A stretch of DNA of 64,000 nucleotides from Rhodanobacter denitrificans (GTDB taxonomy: Bacteria; Pseudomonadota; Gammaproteobacteria; Xanthomonadales; Rhodanobacteraceae). The notes beneath the pieces were generated by a model. It did no database searches. It saw only the letters and a program-made list of their open reading frames with translations, and was not told the DNA's origin. Shown here piece after piece: positions 42,984 to 50,630 of the stretch. Both the position numbers and the translations under genes were made by a program. Location: assembly GCF_003335105.1 (NCBI RefSeq), contig NZ_QFWQ01000009.1, forward strand, positions 62,001-126,000. The letters are read 5' to 3'. The stretch's first letter is position 1. Every line of letters starts with the position of its first letter.

Positions 42984-43738
42984 GGCTGCTGCTCGATCTG
43001 GGCAACACCCGGCTGAAGTGGGCGCTGCAGGCACAGGCGGAGGGCTGGCTGGCGCGCGGAGCGGTGGACTGGCGCGATGACGCGTCACGCGCGCTGGAGG
43101 CGGCCTGGACCGGTCTGCCGACGCCGCTTCGGTTGATCGGTGCATCGGTCGTCGACGCCGCGCGCGAAGCGCAGGTGGCGGCCGTGGCGCAACGCTGCTT
43201 CGGCCATGCGCCGGAATGGCTGCGCACGCCGGCCGCCGCCTGCGGCGTGCGCAATGCATACGCCGAACCGGCACGGCTGGGCGTCGATCGTTTCCTGGTG
43301 ATGGTCGCTGCGCATGCCGGTGGTCACGCGCCCTGCGTGCTGGCCGGCGTCGGTACCGCGCTCACGCTGGACGCGCTGGCGGCCGACGGGCAGCACCTGG
43401 GCGGCTTGATCGCGCCGGGTCCGCAGCTGATGCAGCAGTCGCTGCGGGACGCCACGGCGCAGGTGCGGCCGGAACGACCCGGCGCGATCGTGGATCTGGC
43501 CGACAACACCGCGGACGCGGTGGCCTCGGGTTGCTGGCAGGCGGCGGCCGCCCTCGTCGAGCGCTTCGCCCTGCGCGCGGCGCCCCGGCTTGGCGCCGCG
43601 CCCGAACTGATCATTGGCGGCGGCGACGCGGCATCGCTGCTGCCGCTGCTGTCGTTGCCGGCCCGGCTCAGCCAGGACGGCGTACTCCGCGGCCTCGCCG
43701 TATGGGTGAATGCGTCCGAGGTCGGTGGCGCCCTCTAG
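42980..43738 (+). CDS. coaX: Type III pantothenate kinase CoaX
   Basis: It encodes 252 residues, first step of coenzyme A synthesis. The ASKHA nucleotide motif LLLDLGNTRLKWAL, AYAEPARLGVDRFLVMVAAHA, GVGTALTLDAL and GGLIAPGPQLMQQSL are typical of this kinase. Translation is coupled to birA through ATGA, a gene order common in Xanthomonadales and Burkholderiales. Confidence 0.93.
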   Translation: MRLLLDLGNTRLKWALQAQAEGWLARGAVDWRDDASRALEAAWTGLPTPLRLIGASVVDAAREAQVAAVAQRCFGHAPEWLRTPAAACGVRNAYAEPARLGVDRFLVMVAAHAGGHAPCVLAGVGTALTLDALAADGQHLGGLIAPGPQLMQQSLRDATAQVRPERPGAIVDLADNTADAVASGCWQAAAALVERFALRAAPRLGAAPELIIGGGDAASLLPLLSLPARLSQDGVLRGLAVWVNASEVGGAL

Positions 43739-43770
43739 AATGACGACGGTTGCCGGCTGATGGGGGTCCG

Positions 43771-44439
43771 ATGTTGCTGCGTCTGTTGTTCGTTCTGTTG
43801 ATCGCGCTGAATATCGCGGTAGGCGCATGGCTGCTGCTGGGGCAACCGTATGCCCGTGGCGGCAGCCCCAGCGATCCGGGCGTGGCGCAACTGCGCCTGC
43901 TGTCGGAGTTGCCGACGCCGGCGCAGACCGTGTCGCCGGCTGTCGCGCCACCCGTCGTTGCCGCCGCGGCGCCGCGCAACCCCAGCTACAGCTGTCTCGC
44001 ACTGGGGCCGTTCGCCACCCCGCAGGACCTGCGCAATGCGCGGCAGGCCCTGGCTGCGCAGGCCACGCGCATGCGTTCGCGGCAGGAGCAGACCAGCCAG
44101 ACCAGCGGCTGGTGGGTCTACCTGCCGGCGGCCGGCAGCCGCGCCCAGGCGCTGGAAATGGCCCGGCAGCTTGCCGCACACGACATCGGCGACTATTTCG
44201 TGGTCAACTCCGGCGATCAGCCCAACACGATTTCGCTGGGCCTGTTCCGGGATCCGGCGAATGCGCGCAAGCGCCGCGACGAGGTCGCCGCGGCCGGCTT
44301 TCCGGCCCGCATGAGCGAGCGCAGCGAGAACGTGCCCGAATACTGGCTGGATCTGGTGGTCGCCGACGGCGGCAATTTCGACTGGCGCAGCCATGTCCGT
44401 GCCAATGGCATCGGCTCGCACAGCACCATCTGCTTCTGA
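43771..44439 (+). CDS. SPOR domain membrane protein
   Basis: It encodes 222 residues. A membrane helix (residues 2-22, LLRLLFVLLIALNIAVGAWLLLG) is followed by a Pro/Ala spacer and SPOR-like repeats SCLALGPFATPQDLRNARQALAAQ, WVYLPAAGSRAQALEMARQL and NTISLGLFRDPANARKRRDEVAAAGF. SPOR domains bind denuded peptidoglycan at the septum. It follows coaX by 32 bases and precedes tRNA-Thr. Confidence 0.85.
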   Translation: MLLRLLFVLLIALNIAVGAWLLLGQPYARGGSPSDPGVAQLRLLSELPTPAQTVSPAVAPPVVAAAAPRNPSYSCLALGPFATPQDLRNARQALAAQATRMRSRQEQTSQTSGWWVYLPAAGSRAQALEMARQLAAHDIGDYFVVNSGDQPNTISLGLFRDPANARKRRDEVAAAGFPARMSERSENVPEYWLDLVVADGGNFDWRSHVRANGIGSHSTICF

Positions 44440-44499
44440 CAAGCCATGGATCGGCCGTCGAGCGTGCCGCCACCCGGCCTGCTAGAATCCGCCACCTCC

Positions 44500-44575
44500 G
44501 CCGGCATAGCTCAGTTGGTAGAGCAACTGATTTGTAATCAGTAGGTCCCCAGTTCGAATCCGGGTGCCGGCACCA
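44500..44575 (+). tRNA. tRNA-Thr (anticodon UGU)
   Basis: Acceptor stem GCCGGCA/TGCCGGC, D arm AGCTCAGTTGGTAGAGC, anticodon stem ACTGA/TCAGT with loop TTTGTAA (anticodon TGT at 44533-44535), T arm CCCCAGTTCGAATCCGGG (loop TTCGAAT), discriminator A and encoded CCA to 44575. Its 3' 48 bases plus the next four serve as the left junction of the island that follows. Confidence 0.97.
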
Positions 44576-44579
44576 AGAA
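44528..44579 (+). repeat. attL, 52-bp direct repeat inside tRNA-Thr
   Basis: It starts TGATTTGTAATCAGTAGG and ends GCCGGCACCAAGAA, covering anticodon loop to four bases past CCA. It is identical to 48614-48665. Confidence 0.92.
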
Positions 44580-44580
44580 A

Positions 44581-44618
44581 AACAGGCGCTTAGGTTCTCC
44601 TAAGTGCCTGTTATTAAT
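44581..44618 (+). terminator. Hairpin directly after tRNA-Thr
   Basis: AACAGGCGCTTAGG (44581-44594) pairs with CCTAAGTGCCTGTT (44599-44612) over 14 bp with one G-U pair and loop TTCT, then ATTAATTG. It belongs to the island and would replace the terminator that integration displaced to 48675. Confidence 0.65.
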
Positions 44619-44631
44619 TGTTAGGGGCCCG

Positions 44632-44711
44632 CCATGGCTCCCCCCAGATCTACCCTAATGGCTCTTCTTGGCTCTCTCAGGCCTTTCCCATGGCTCCGCC
44701 ATGGCTCCCCC
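44632..44711 (+). repeat. ATGGCTCC repeat cluster, left end of island
   Basis: Copies lie at 44632-44647 (CCATGGCTCCCCCCAG), 44659-44665 (ATGGCTC) and 44688-44711 (two ATGGCTCC units). The last is matched by the right-end cluster at 48475-48498 in 22 of 24 positions. The pattern may be recombinase or excisionase binding sites. Confidence 0.6.
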
Positions 44712-44894
44712 GTTGGGCGTTTTTCTATCCTGACCCGCACACCAAGTGGCTTCGAGAGGGGGTACTGATGTTGCCCCTCAAAGTGGCGGTAACAGGGTGG
44801 TCGACGGCGCAGATCCGTGATCGCCTATAGACCGCGCCAGCCTGCTGCGGTCAAACAGCCTACTCCCGGTCGATCAGGCGCCCCCTATACAGAA

Positions 44895-45245
44895 TTAGCT
44901 TCCCGGCATGTCGTATAAATAACATTGATAAAATCGCCGATCTCTATCCGCGGCGCGATTCAGAAACTCTAGGCCGCCTTGATAGTACGGCTTGAGCATC
45001 GTTCGCTCGGCCAGCGATACCGTTTTCCGCCAATGCGGCTCCTCCAAGATCGCTTGCGCCTGCGCCCCGTTTTGAAACTCCAACAAAATCCAGTTGAGGA
45101 GCATGGCTAAGCTAATCGGCGTCGACGGGATGCGCGGCTTTTCGAAGCCAGGGAAGAGATGGGCGATCTGGGCAGCTGTGTAGCCTGCCTTGACGTGGCG
45201 GGGGCTCAGTTCGCCGCAGACTTGTAGATGAACATTGGGCTTGGG
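44895..45245 (-). pseudogene. Fragment of an unknown gene, probably 5'-truncated
   Basis: The only ATG in frame (45104) would give 69 residues, but the open frame with protein-like sequence runs back to about 45245 (HVKAGYTAAQIAHLFPGFEK, then PRIPSTPISLAMLLNWILLE) with no start codon of any usual type. The fragment ends DRDRRFYQCYLYDMPGS. It may be the tail of a gene cut when the SBP56-like gene was brought next to it. The DNA is more AT-rich than the core genome. No family recognised; if 45104 is used it is a small helical protein. Confidence 0.4.
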
Positions 45246-45296
45246 CTCCCCGCTGGCGCGTGATCCGCGTGGAGTAGCCCCATGAGGAGACGAGTC

Positions 45297-46526
45297 ATGA
45301 AACGAGTGATTTCCGGTTGCGCGCTGTTGCTGGCTCTGGGCTTGCCGCTATTCGCGGCGGCCGCGTCGGCGCCTAGCCATTATCTTTTCGTGTGGGCGAT
45401 GGAAGCCAAGCGTCCTCTCGCCTCGGTGCCGGAGATGACGCCGGCCGACATTCCTGCACGCCGCAGCGGGTTGGGATTGGGCAAGGACTTCCTCGCGGTT
45501 TTCGACGTCCAACCGGGCCCATCGTTTGGGAAACTGGTTGCGATGCTGCCGGTCGGAGACGCGGCACAGGCACATCACACGAACTACGCGGAACCTCCGG
45601 ACGATGTCCTGTATGCCAACGATTGGCTCGGCAATCGCACCTACGTCTTCGACTTGCACGATCCGGTGCATCCGCGGCTCGTGCGGAAATTCGGCAGCGT
45701 CGGCGCGCTCGGCTATCCGCATTCGTTCGTCTATCTTCCCAATGGCGACACGCTGGCAACCTTCCAGTATTCCGGAGGGTTCAACCACGCCGCGGGCGGA
45801 TTGGCGGAGTTCGATTCGCACGGCCGGGTCGTGAGAACCGCTGCGGCGGCGGCGCCGGGACATCCCAATATCCGCCCGTACAGCTTGGCGATCGTTCCGA
45901 AGCTCGATCGCGTCGTCACCAGCAGCGCAGACATGATGGGCGCGCAAGTCAGTCATGTGGCGCAGGTCTGGCGACTTTCCGATCTGAAGCTGATCAAGAC
46001 CATGCGATTGCCGCCGCAGTTCGATTGGTATGACGACACAGCGGCCGATTCATCGGAACCGCGCGTACTGACGGACGGCAAGACCGTCCTGGTACCGACG
46101 TTCAATTGCGGTCTGTTCGTGGTGCGGAGTCTCGCTGGCGGCGATCCAACGCTGCAACATGTTGATGACCTCGGCTACCGCACGTGCGAAGTGCCGGTGG
46201 TCGTGGGCGGGTTTCTGGTGGAAGCCGCGCAAAGCGGACACGCGATCGTGAGCCTGGACGTGAGCGATCCGGAACATCCGCACGAAGTCAGCCGCATCCT
46301 GCTGTCGCCTGACGAGTACCCACATTGGCTCGCGCTCGAACCCCGCGGGGATCGCCTGGTCATAACGGGTTATGGCGCGCTCGACACCAAGGCGCGCTTT
46401 GCCACGGTCGATCGCCGCACCGGGAAACTGACACTGGAATCGCAGACGATCGATTTCATGCGCGCTTGGCCGAATGGCTGGCATGGAAGCGCCATGCCGC
46501 ACGGCGTCGTTTTCAGCAACCCGTGA
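45297..46526 (+). CDS. Exported selenium-binding-protein (SBP56)-like beta-propeller protein
   Basis: It encodes 409 residues. AGGAGA at 45285-45290 decides for the ATG at 45297 over 45282. The signal peptide KRVISGCALLLALGLPLFAAAASA is clear. The mature protein resembles SBP56/methanethiol-oxidase-type propellers: HHTNYAEPPDDVLYANDW, LGYPHSFVYLPNGDTLATFQ, HPNIRPYSLAIVPKLDRVV and DEYPHWLALEPRGDRLV. The copper-site residues of methanethiol oxidase cannot be confirmed by eye. It lies inside the island, so it is accessory. Codon use is similar to the host, suggesting a related donor. Confidence 0.72.
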   Translation: MKRVISGCALLLALGLPLFAAAASAPSHYLFVWAMEAKRPLASVPEMTPADIPARRSGLGLGKDFLAVFDVQPGPSFGKLVAMLPVGDAAQAHHTNYAEPPDDVLYANDWLGNRTYVFDLHDPVHPRLVRKFGSVGALGYPHSFVYLPNGDTLATFQYSGGFNHAAGGLAEFDSHGRVVRTAAAAAPGHPNIRPYSLAIVPKLDRVVTSSADMMGAQVSHVAQVWRLSDLKLIKTMRLPPQFDWYDDTAADSSEPRVLTDGKTVLVPTFNCGLFVVRSLAGGDPTLQHVDDLGYRTCEVPVVVGGFLVEAAQSGHAIVSLDVSDPEHPHEVSRILLSPDEYPHWLALEPRGDRLVITGYGALDTKARFATVDRRTGKLTLESQTIDFMRAWPNGWHGSAMPHGVVFSNP

Positions 46527-46899
46527 GACGGCACTGCAGGAAGCGTCGTTGCCATGTCGTGCGGACACGCAGTCGAAACCAGATAGCGTGCTCAGTCCGA
46601 ACACGATCCTCGCGCGGTATTTGATCAACCGGGGAATGCGCGACTCCCTCATTCACCAGATGAAATCCGAGTGGGAGCGCGGATGCGACGACCGATCGCT
46701 GCATCAACCCGCCAACGACCGCTACGGGGCGATTGAATTCGGGTAGCGACCGTCGCGTTTTGGCCGATTCCGGCCCGTGAAACCAACACGTTGAATCAAT
46801 CGGCAAGGACACGGCCACGACGCAAAACGTGTCGGACTTATATGACGGGAGGCGCGCCACCCTCGTGTTGGATGACGGGCTGGGTCACACGAACCGTAG
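46527..46899. other. Intergenic stretch in island, no complete gene
   Basis: Short open frames exist, for example one ending SLIHQMKSEWERGCDDRSLH near 46746, and a frame from 46829 (MSDLYDGRRATLVLDD) that loses protein character near 46930. These look like remnants of deleted genes and I do not call them. Confidence 0.4.
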
Positions 46900-47300
46900 C
46901 GCGACTTGGACCATCGGCACGATCACATTGACCTCGAGCGGTTCCAGTCCAAGACCGATGAGCAATACGCCACGATTCTTCAACAGATCAACACGGCGCG
47001 ACAGAAACTCGTGGACGAACACAACGCGGCGGAGCTGGTGGCCCGATTGCAGCGTTTCCCGACAAAGGAAGCCACGTGGAACCCGGACCTGATCGAGAAG
47101 CAACGGGACAAGGCCCTGGCTTTCGGCGACAAGTCCATCGCCAAGATCAATGAACTGCTGGCCCTTCACCGCGACCATGCCGATGTGGCGGCCGATCAGG
47201 TGGACGTGGGCATGACGCAGGGGCAAATCCAGCTCGACCAGTCCCTGGACGGCACGGATCGCAACATTGCGGGCGATCACCAGACGTCGGTCAGTTCCTG
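46900..47300 (+). pseudogene. Coiled-coil protein remnant, 5' truncated
   Basis: After an in-frame TAG at 46897, the plus frame encodes about 130 residues with strong coding character: ERFQSKTDEQYATILQQ, INTARQKLVDEHNAAELVAR, DLIEKQRDKALAFGDKSIAK and GQIQLDQSLDGTDRNIAGDH. There is no ATG near the start; a TTG at 46906 is the only candidate. Beyond about 47300 the frame runs antisense through the GIY-YIG gene and loses sense. Probably a gene cut at both ends; family not recognised. Confidence 0.45.
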
Positions 47301-48115
47301 TTGTAGCCGTGGACGCGTGAGCCTAGCACTTGCTTCCAGTGCGTCTCGCGCTTGTCGAGGTCTGTGGCGGTCTTGGGGGCAATTTCAAGGATCGAGAATC
47401 TCAGATCGAATTTCCGTTCCGGCGGTGCGGCCAGGCCGAACTCTTCCATGAGGGCCACATTGTTGCCGTGCGTGGTGAGCGCATATGTGGTCCAGCGCTC
47501 CCAGATGCCATCGGCACCGTCGGCTTTGCCCACATAGAGCGAGCCGTTCTTGTCCGTGATGAGGTAGATCCCCTTCACCGACGACAGGCCCGAGCGCCAG
47601 GATTCCAAGTGGTTTCGCACGATGCGGTCCAGCTCCGCCATGGTGATGTCCACCCGGTTGAAACCAGGGAAGGACCCCATCATGTCCGGTTCCCGGGTCA
47701 GCTCCTCGACTATCAGTTCCTGTTCCAGGCGCTCCCCAGTGGGGAAAGAATTGCGCTCCTTGTAGGGGCTGCGCACGTAGAGACGCCCGCGCCACTCATC
47801 GGCCGCCGCGAAGCGTTCGAAGTCGTAGACGTAGTGGTCCCTCTGCTCGGGGGTCGCTTCGTGGAAGGTCTTGCCGATGGGCCGATAAATACCGACATAC
47901 ACCCAGCGCGTGGGATCCGTGGGCAGCTGGATCAGCGACAGCACATATTCGCGGTTGAAGTAGTGCTTGCTTTGCCAGCGCTGCCACTCCTCGAAATCGC
48001 CCGCGAGATAGACGTCGTGAGGCTCTTCGTGCTGATTCCAACGCGCCAGGTGGACCTTCGTGTTCTCGGGCCGGCACTCCGGGATCCACAGCTTGATCAA
48101 GTCGAAAAGCAGCAT
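47291..48115 (-). CDS. GIY-YIG nuclease family protein
   Basis: It encodes 274 residues; AGGGAGA lies 5 bases before ATG 48115. The C-terminal domain is GIY-YIG: GIYLITDKNGSLYVGKA (182-198, GIY and YVG), a following Arg in IWERWTTYALTTHGNN (Arg207), the metal-binding Glu257 in KRETHWKQVLGSR, and Asn272. The N-terminal about 150 residues (LLFDLIKLWIPECRP, VYVGIYRPIGKTF) do not match a nuclease domain I know and may recognise substrate. Stand-alone proteins of this kind occur on islands and prophages; a defence or repair role is a guess. It probably forms an operon with the small gene at 48197. Confidence 0.8.
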   Translation of the reverse strand: MLLFDLIKLWIPECRPENTKVHLARWNQHEEPHDVYLAGDFEEWQRWQSKHYFNREYVLSLIQLPTDPTRWVYVGIYRPIGKTFHEATPEQRDHYVYDFERFAAADEWRGRLYVRSPYKERNSFPTGERLEQELIVEELTREPDMMGSFPGFNRVDITMAELDRIVRNHLESWRSGLSSVKGIYLITDKNGSLYVGKADGADGIWERWTTYALTTHGNNVALMEEFGLAAPPERKFDLRFSILEIAPKTATDLDKRETHWKQVLGSRVHGYNRN

Positions 48116-48196
48116 GCGGTTCTCCCTGTCCTTGGAAGCCCATACTACCGCGCGCGGTCTCACGGCCCGAGACACTCGGTTCCAAAGCCGCTCAGG

Positions 48197-48430
48197 TCAG
48201 AGCTGGATGACGGGGACCACCATCCAGCGGGACCCTATGGTGTCACGCACGATCCAGTCCTTGACGTGCGACGGCGTGGGCTCGGCGACCAGTCGGTGGC
48301 CGTCCCGCTGGATGGGCGACATCGGCCTGGGGGTGAAGTCGAGGCTCTTTACCTGGGCAGCGCCGAGCTGGACCTTGATGGTCTCGCGCTTGGCTGCGGA
48401 CACCTTATTGATAGGGGCGTTTTCGGACAT
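48197..48430 (-). CDS. Small hypothetical protein upstream of GIY-YIG gene
   Basis: It encodes 77 residues from ATG 48430 (MSENAPINKVSAAKRE); an ATG at 48478 would add 16 residues and has GGAG too close to it. The sequence has a beta-rich look (TIKVQLGAAQVKSLDFTPRPM, DGHRLVAEPTPSHVKDW, SRWMVVPVIQL). It is 81 bases upstream of the GIY-YIG gene on the same strand. It could be a partner or antidote, but nothing proves that. Confidence 0.5.
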   Translation of the reverse strand: MSENAPINKVSAAKRETIKVQLGAAQVKSLDFTPRPMSPIQRDGHRLVAEPTPSHVKDWIVRDTIGSRWMVVPVIQL

Positions 48431-48474
48431 CGGAGGAGGGCCGGGACGGAGCGCGTATCTCGACCGCTGCTGTT

Positions 48475-48501
48475 CCATGGCTCCGGTATGGCTCCCCCCA
48501 G
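48475..48501 (+). repeat. ATGGCTCC repeat cluster, right end of island
   Basis: CCATGGCTCCGGTATGGCTCCCCCCAG: the first 24 bases match 44688-44711 at 22 positions, and ATGGCTCCCCCCAG (48488-48501) is identical to 44634-44647. It lies 113 bases before the right att copy, in the same orientation as the left cluster. Confidence 0.6.
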
Positions 48502-48613
48502 TTAGACATCTTGCCACCTCTTGGCACTTTGAGCAGGACGGACAAATGGCGTGGTTGAGCCATTCTTGCCCTCAGGGCTGAGCCAGGCCAAGCCCCAAAT
48601 AACCTGCTTTTGT

Positions 48614-48665
48614 TGATTTGTAATCAGTAGGTCCCCAGTTCGAATCCGGGTGCCGGCACCAAGAA
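48614..48665 (+). repeat. attR, second copy of the tRNA-Thr 3' end
   Basis: It is identical over 52 bases to 44528-44579. The tRNA 5' half is missing upstream, so this is a junction and not a second tRNA gene. Confidence 0.92.
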
Positions 48666-48674
48666 GGCAGGTTT

Positions 48675-48700
48675 CGAAGGCCGCCCCCGGGCGGCCTTCG
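48675..48700 (+). terminator. Hairpin after attR, probable ancestral tRNA-Thr terminator
   Basis: CGAAGGCCGCCC (48675-48686) and GGGCGGCCTTCG (48689-48700) form a perfect 12-bp inverted repeat, followed by TCGTTCC. It sits 10 bases after the att core. Confidence 0.7.
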
Positions 48701-48812
48701 TCGTTCCGGGGCGGATACTGAATGGCTCCGACCGCCCTTAACGCGACCATCGCGAATCGTCGACTTCGTTCAATCCACCCTTGGGCAATCGACCAGCGCG
48801 AGGGCACGTCAC

Positions 48813-49064
48813 ATGGGCACGTTGTACGTGGTGCAGGGTTTTCACGAGATGGACGGGGATGTCGTCGCGGACAAGCCGATCCTGCATGGCCTGGAGCAGC
48901 TGGCACTGACGCGCGGCCAGATCCTGGCGGATCATTTCGATGGCGTGCTGGTGTACGCGCAGGCGGCCGATGTCGATCGTGGCGAATATTCCGAGCCGGT
49001 CATTCTGGCCAAGTATGGCCACGTGCCGCATCCGGAACAGCAAAGCCTGGGCCGGACGGGATAG
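48813..49064 (+). CDS. Small hypothetical protein
   Basis: It encodes 83 residues; GAGGG is 8 bases before the ATG. MGTLYVVQGFHEMDGDVVADKPI has strand-like alternation and LEQLALTRGQILADHFDGVLVYAQAADVD is helical then extended. No family recognised. First gene after the island on the plus strand. Confidence 0.6.
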   Translation: MGTLYVVQGFHEMDGDVVADKPILHGLEQLALTRGQILADHFDGVLVYAQAADVDRGEYSEPVILAKYGHVPHPEQQSLGRTG

Positions 49065-49232
49065 CGGCGTCCCGCATTCCGGGACGCGTGCGCACAGCAG
49101 GTGTAGGTCGGCGCCGACATACATATCGAGCGGTTCTCGCCAGACTGGGCGACGCTGGGAATACACGATCATCCGCCCGCGGGGAGGCGACGATGGGTAT
49201 TCCGGGCGACGTCCTTGTCCGGGGGTATGGCG

Positions 49233-49472
49233 ATGCGTGTTGTCTTGACCATCAAGGAAAGCAGCCACGGCCTGTGGTGCATTCGCGGCGGAAAGGCGCT
49301 GCTCTATGACCAGCTGCGTTTCGCACAAGCGATCCGGCTGGCCCGCGGGCTGGCACGCGAGGAGCATGCCAGCTCGGGCCGCACGGTGAGCGTCGAGTTG
49401 ACCTGTGCGGAGTTCACCATCGCCCTGGTGCAGTACGCCGCGCCGGGGGCACCTCGCCGCATTGCGGCGTGA
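49233..49472 (+). CDS. Small hypothetical protein
   Basis: It encodes 79 residues. GGGGG at 49221-49225 favours ATG 49233 over 49227. MRVVLTIKESSHGLWCIRGGKALLYDQLRFAQAIRLARGLAREEHASS is compact and resembles DUF2188-like small proteins in layout, which I cannot confirm. Confidence 0.55.
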   Translation: MRVVLTIKESSHGLWCIRGGKALLYDQLRFAQAIRLARGLAREEHASSGRTVSVELTCAEFTIALVQYAAPGAPRRIAA

Positions 49473-49637
49473 GGCCGCGGTCTCCGGTGGCTTCGTCACC
49501 CGGTGTGGGTGACCTGTCACATTTCCGTGTCGGTACATGGACTGTCTCTTCAAAATGAGAACTACGTGTGCACATAGCGTGAAAGCTTGCTAGCATCGGC
49601 ACCGACGGCTGCGCAGGGGCAGCTTGGGGTGACTGGT

Positions 49638-49832
49638 ATGCAAACGTTGCTTGCACATTCCGCCTTCTGGCGTGGAGTGTCGCTGTTTGCAGGGATGCTG
49701 TTCGGCAAGATCGCAAGGAACAAGGGGACCGGCGTGGTCTATCACCGCGGGGATCTTGTGTCCTGGTGCCCGGGCGCGCGTTCGCGCCGCGAAGACGAGT
49801 TGGCGCGAAGTCGCCAGATCGGACTCCAGTAG
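49638..49832 (+). CDS. Possible small protein, 64 residues
   Basis: GGGGTGA precedes ATG 49638. The product has a hydrophobic stretch (AFWRGVSLFAGMLFGKIA) and a basic C-terminus. It is short and without known relatives; it may be a chance frame. Confidence 0.3.
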   Translation: MQTLLAHSAFWRGVSLFAGMLFGKIARNKGTGVVYHRGDLVSWCPGARSRREDELARSRQIGLQ

Positions 49833-49949
49833 ACGAACGTCCCCGGTAGCGGGTATCGACGGTAAAACAGCAGGTGCGGTTGCGTGACCGCGCGCGGCGG
49901 TTCGTCCCGGTTTCGGATCGCGGGGAATCATGTCCATGGCCATCTCATC

Positions 49950-50392
49950 ATGGCCGTGGCTGGCCCGCATCGCCTTTGTGCCGTGCGTTTGTTGCTGCCC
50001 GCAGCCGCATGGGCGCAGTCGGACCCCGGCAACATGATGGAATGGACGCCGCCGTGGAAATCTCGGGTGCGGGCGACGCCGGAGCAGGCCACCCCCCGGA
50101 TCGTATGCATGTCCGGGGACCCTGACATGCGCGCGATGCTGCAGCGGCAGAAGGACTGCGCGGTCGGCACTGCCGGCAGGCTGGCGATGCAGCCAGCGAC
50201 CACACGACCCGCGGTGGCGATCCGCCGGGAGTGGTCGGCGACGCGCGCTTCGATCGGTTGCCCGGAGGCGATATCCGCGGCAGGGTCCATGCGGACAGCA
50301 GCCTTGACGGCCAAGGCATGGCCATGGACATGACGCATGCAGTCGAACGTGCCGGCGGCTGGGATTACGCCGCGAGCCAGCAGAAGCGTTGA
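49950..50392 (+). pseudogene. DUF3617 family gene with an apparent frameshift
   Basis: The first part (frame of 49950) encodes a signal peptide ending AAAWAQSDPG and then RVRATPEQATPRIVCMSGD and MLQRQKDCAVGTAG. The second part, in the next frame, encodes VVGDARFDRLPGGDIRG, RVHADSSLDGQGMAMDMTHA and a stop at 50390-50392. These are the N- and C-terminal halves of a DUF3617 protein. The shift lies between about 50165 and 50228. Either a real mutation or a sequencing error. Confidence 0.6.
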
Positions 50393-50630
50393 GCGAATGT
50401 ACCGGTGACGCGTGGGCCGACGGTAACGTGGCCGCGTGGCGCGCGCTGCAGGCCGGGTATGTCTCTCGGCGCGGCAGGGTCGTTCCGGTAGACTCCGGAG
50501 GATCCACGACGGGTCGGTCGCGCAGGCCTCTCCCGGCAGGGACGGCGGCGAGTTGCCCGGAGCGGCATGCGGCCGCCTCCGTCCGGCGAGGGCCGCCGTC
50601 TGCCGCCATGCATCAGGTAAACACAGGTAT

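Larger units (their letters stand above)
44528..48665. mobile_element. Small genomic island in tRNA-Thr, no integrase found
   Basis: A 52-bp perfect direct repeat frames it: 44528-44579 in the tRNA 3' end and 48614-48665. One repeat copy keeps the tRNA intact, the usual outcome of tyrosine-recombinase integration. Inside are an SBP56-like exported protein, a GIY-YIG protein with a small partner, and remnants of other genes, and base composition is more AT-rich near 44840-45250. No integrase, excisionase or replication gene can be recognised, so the element looks decayed or dependent on a helper. Confidence 0.85.

Noticed and set aside
44618-44830. 70-residue frame at the left end of the island, as an integrase remnant
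   Set aside because: Most of it translates the ATGGCTCC repeats; the tail LPLKVAVTGWSTAQIRDRL is too short to identify.
48601-48660. Second tRNA-Thr gene
   Set aside because: Only the 3' part is present; there is no acceptor 5' strand or D arm upstream, so it is an att junction.
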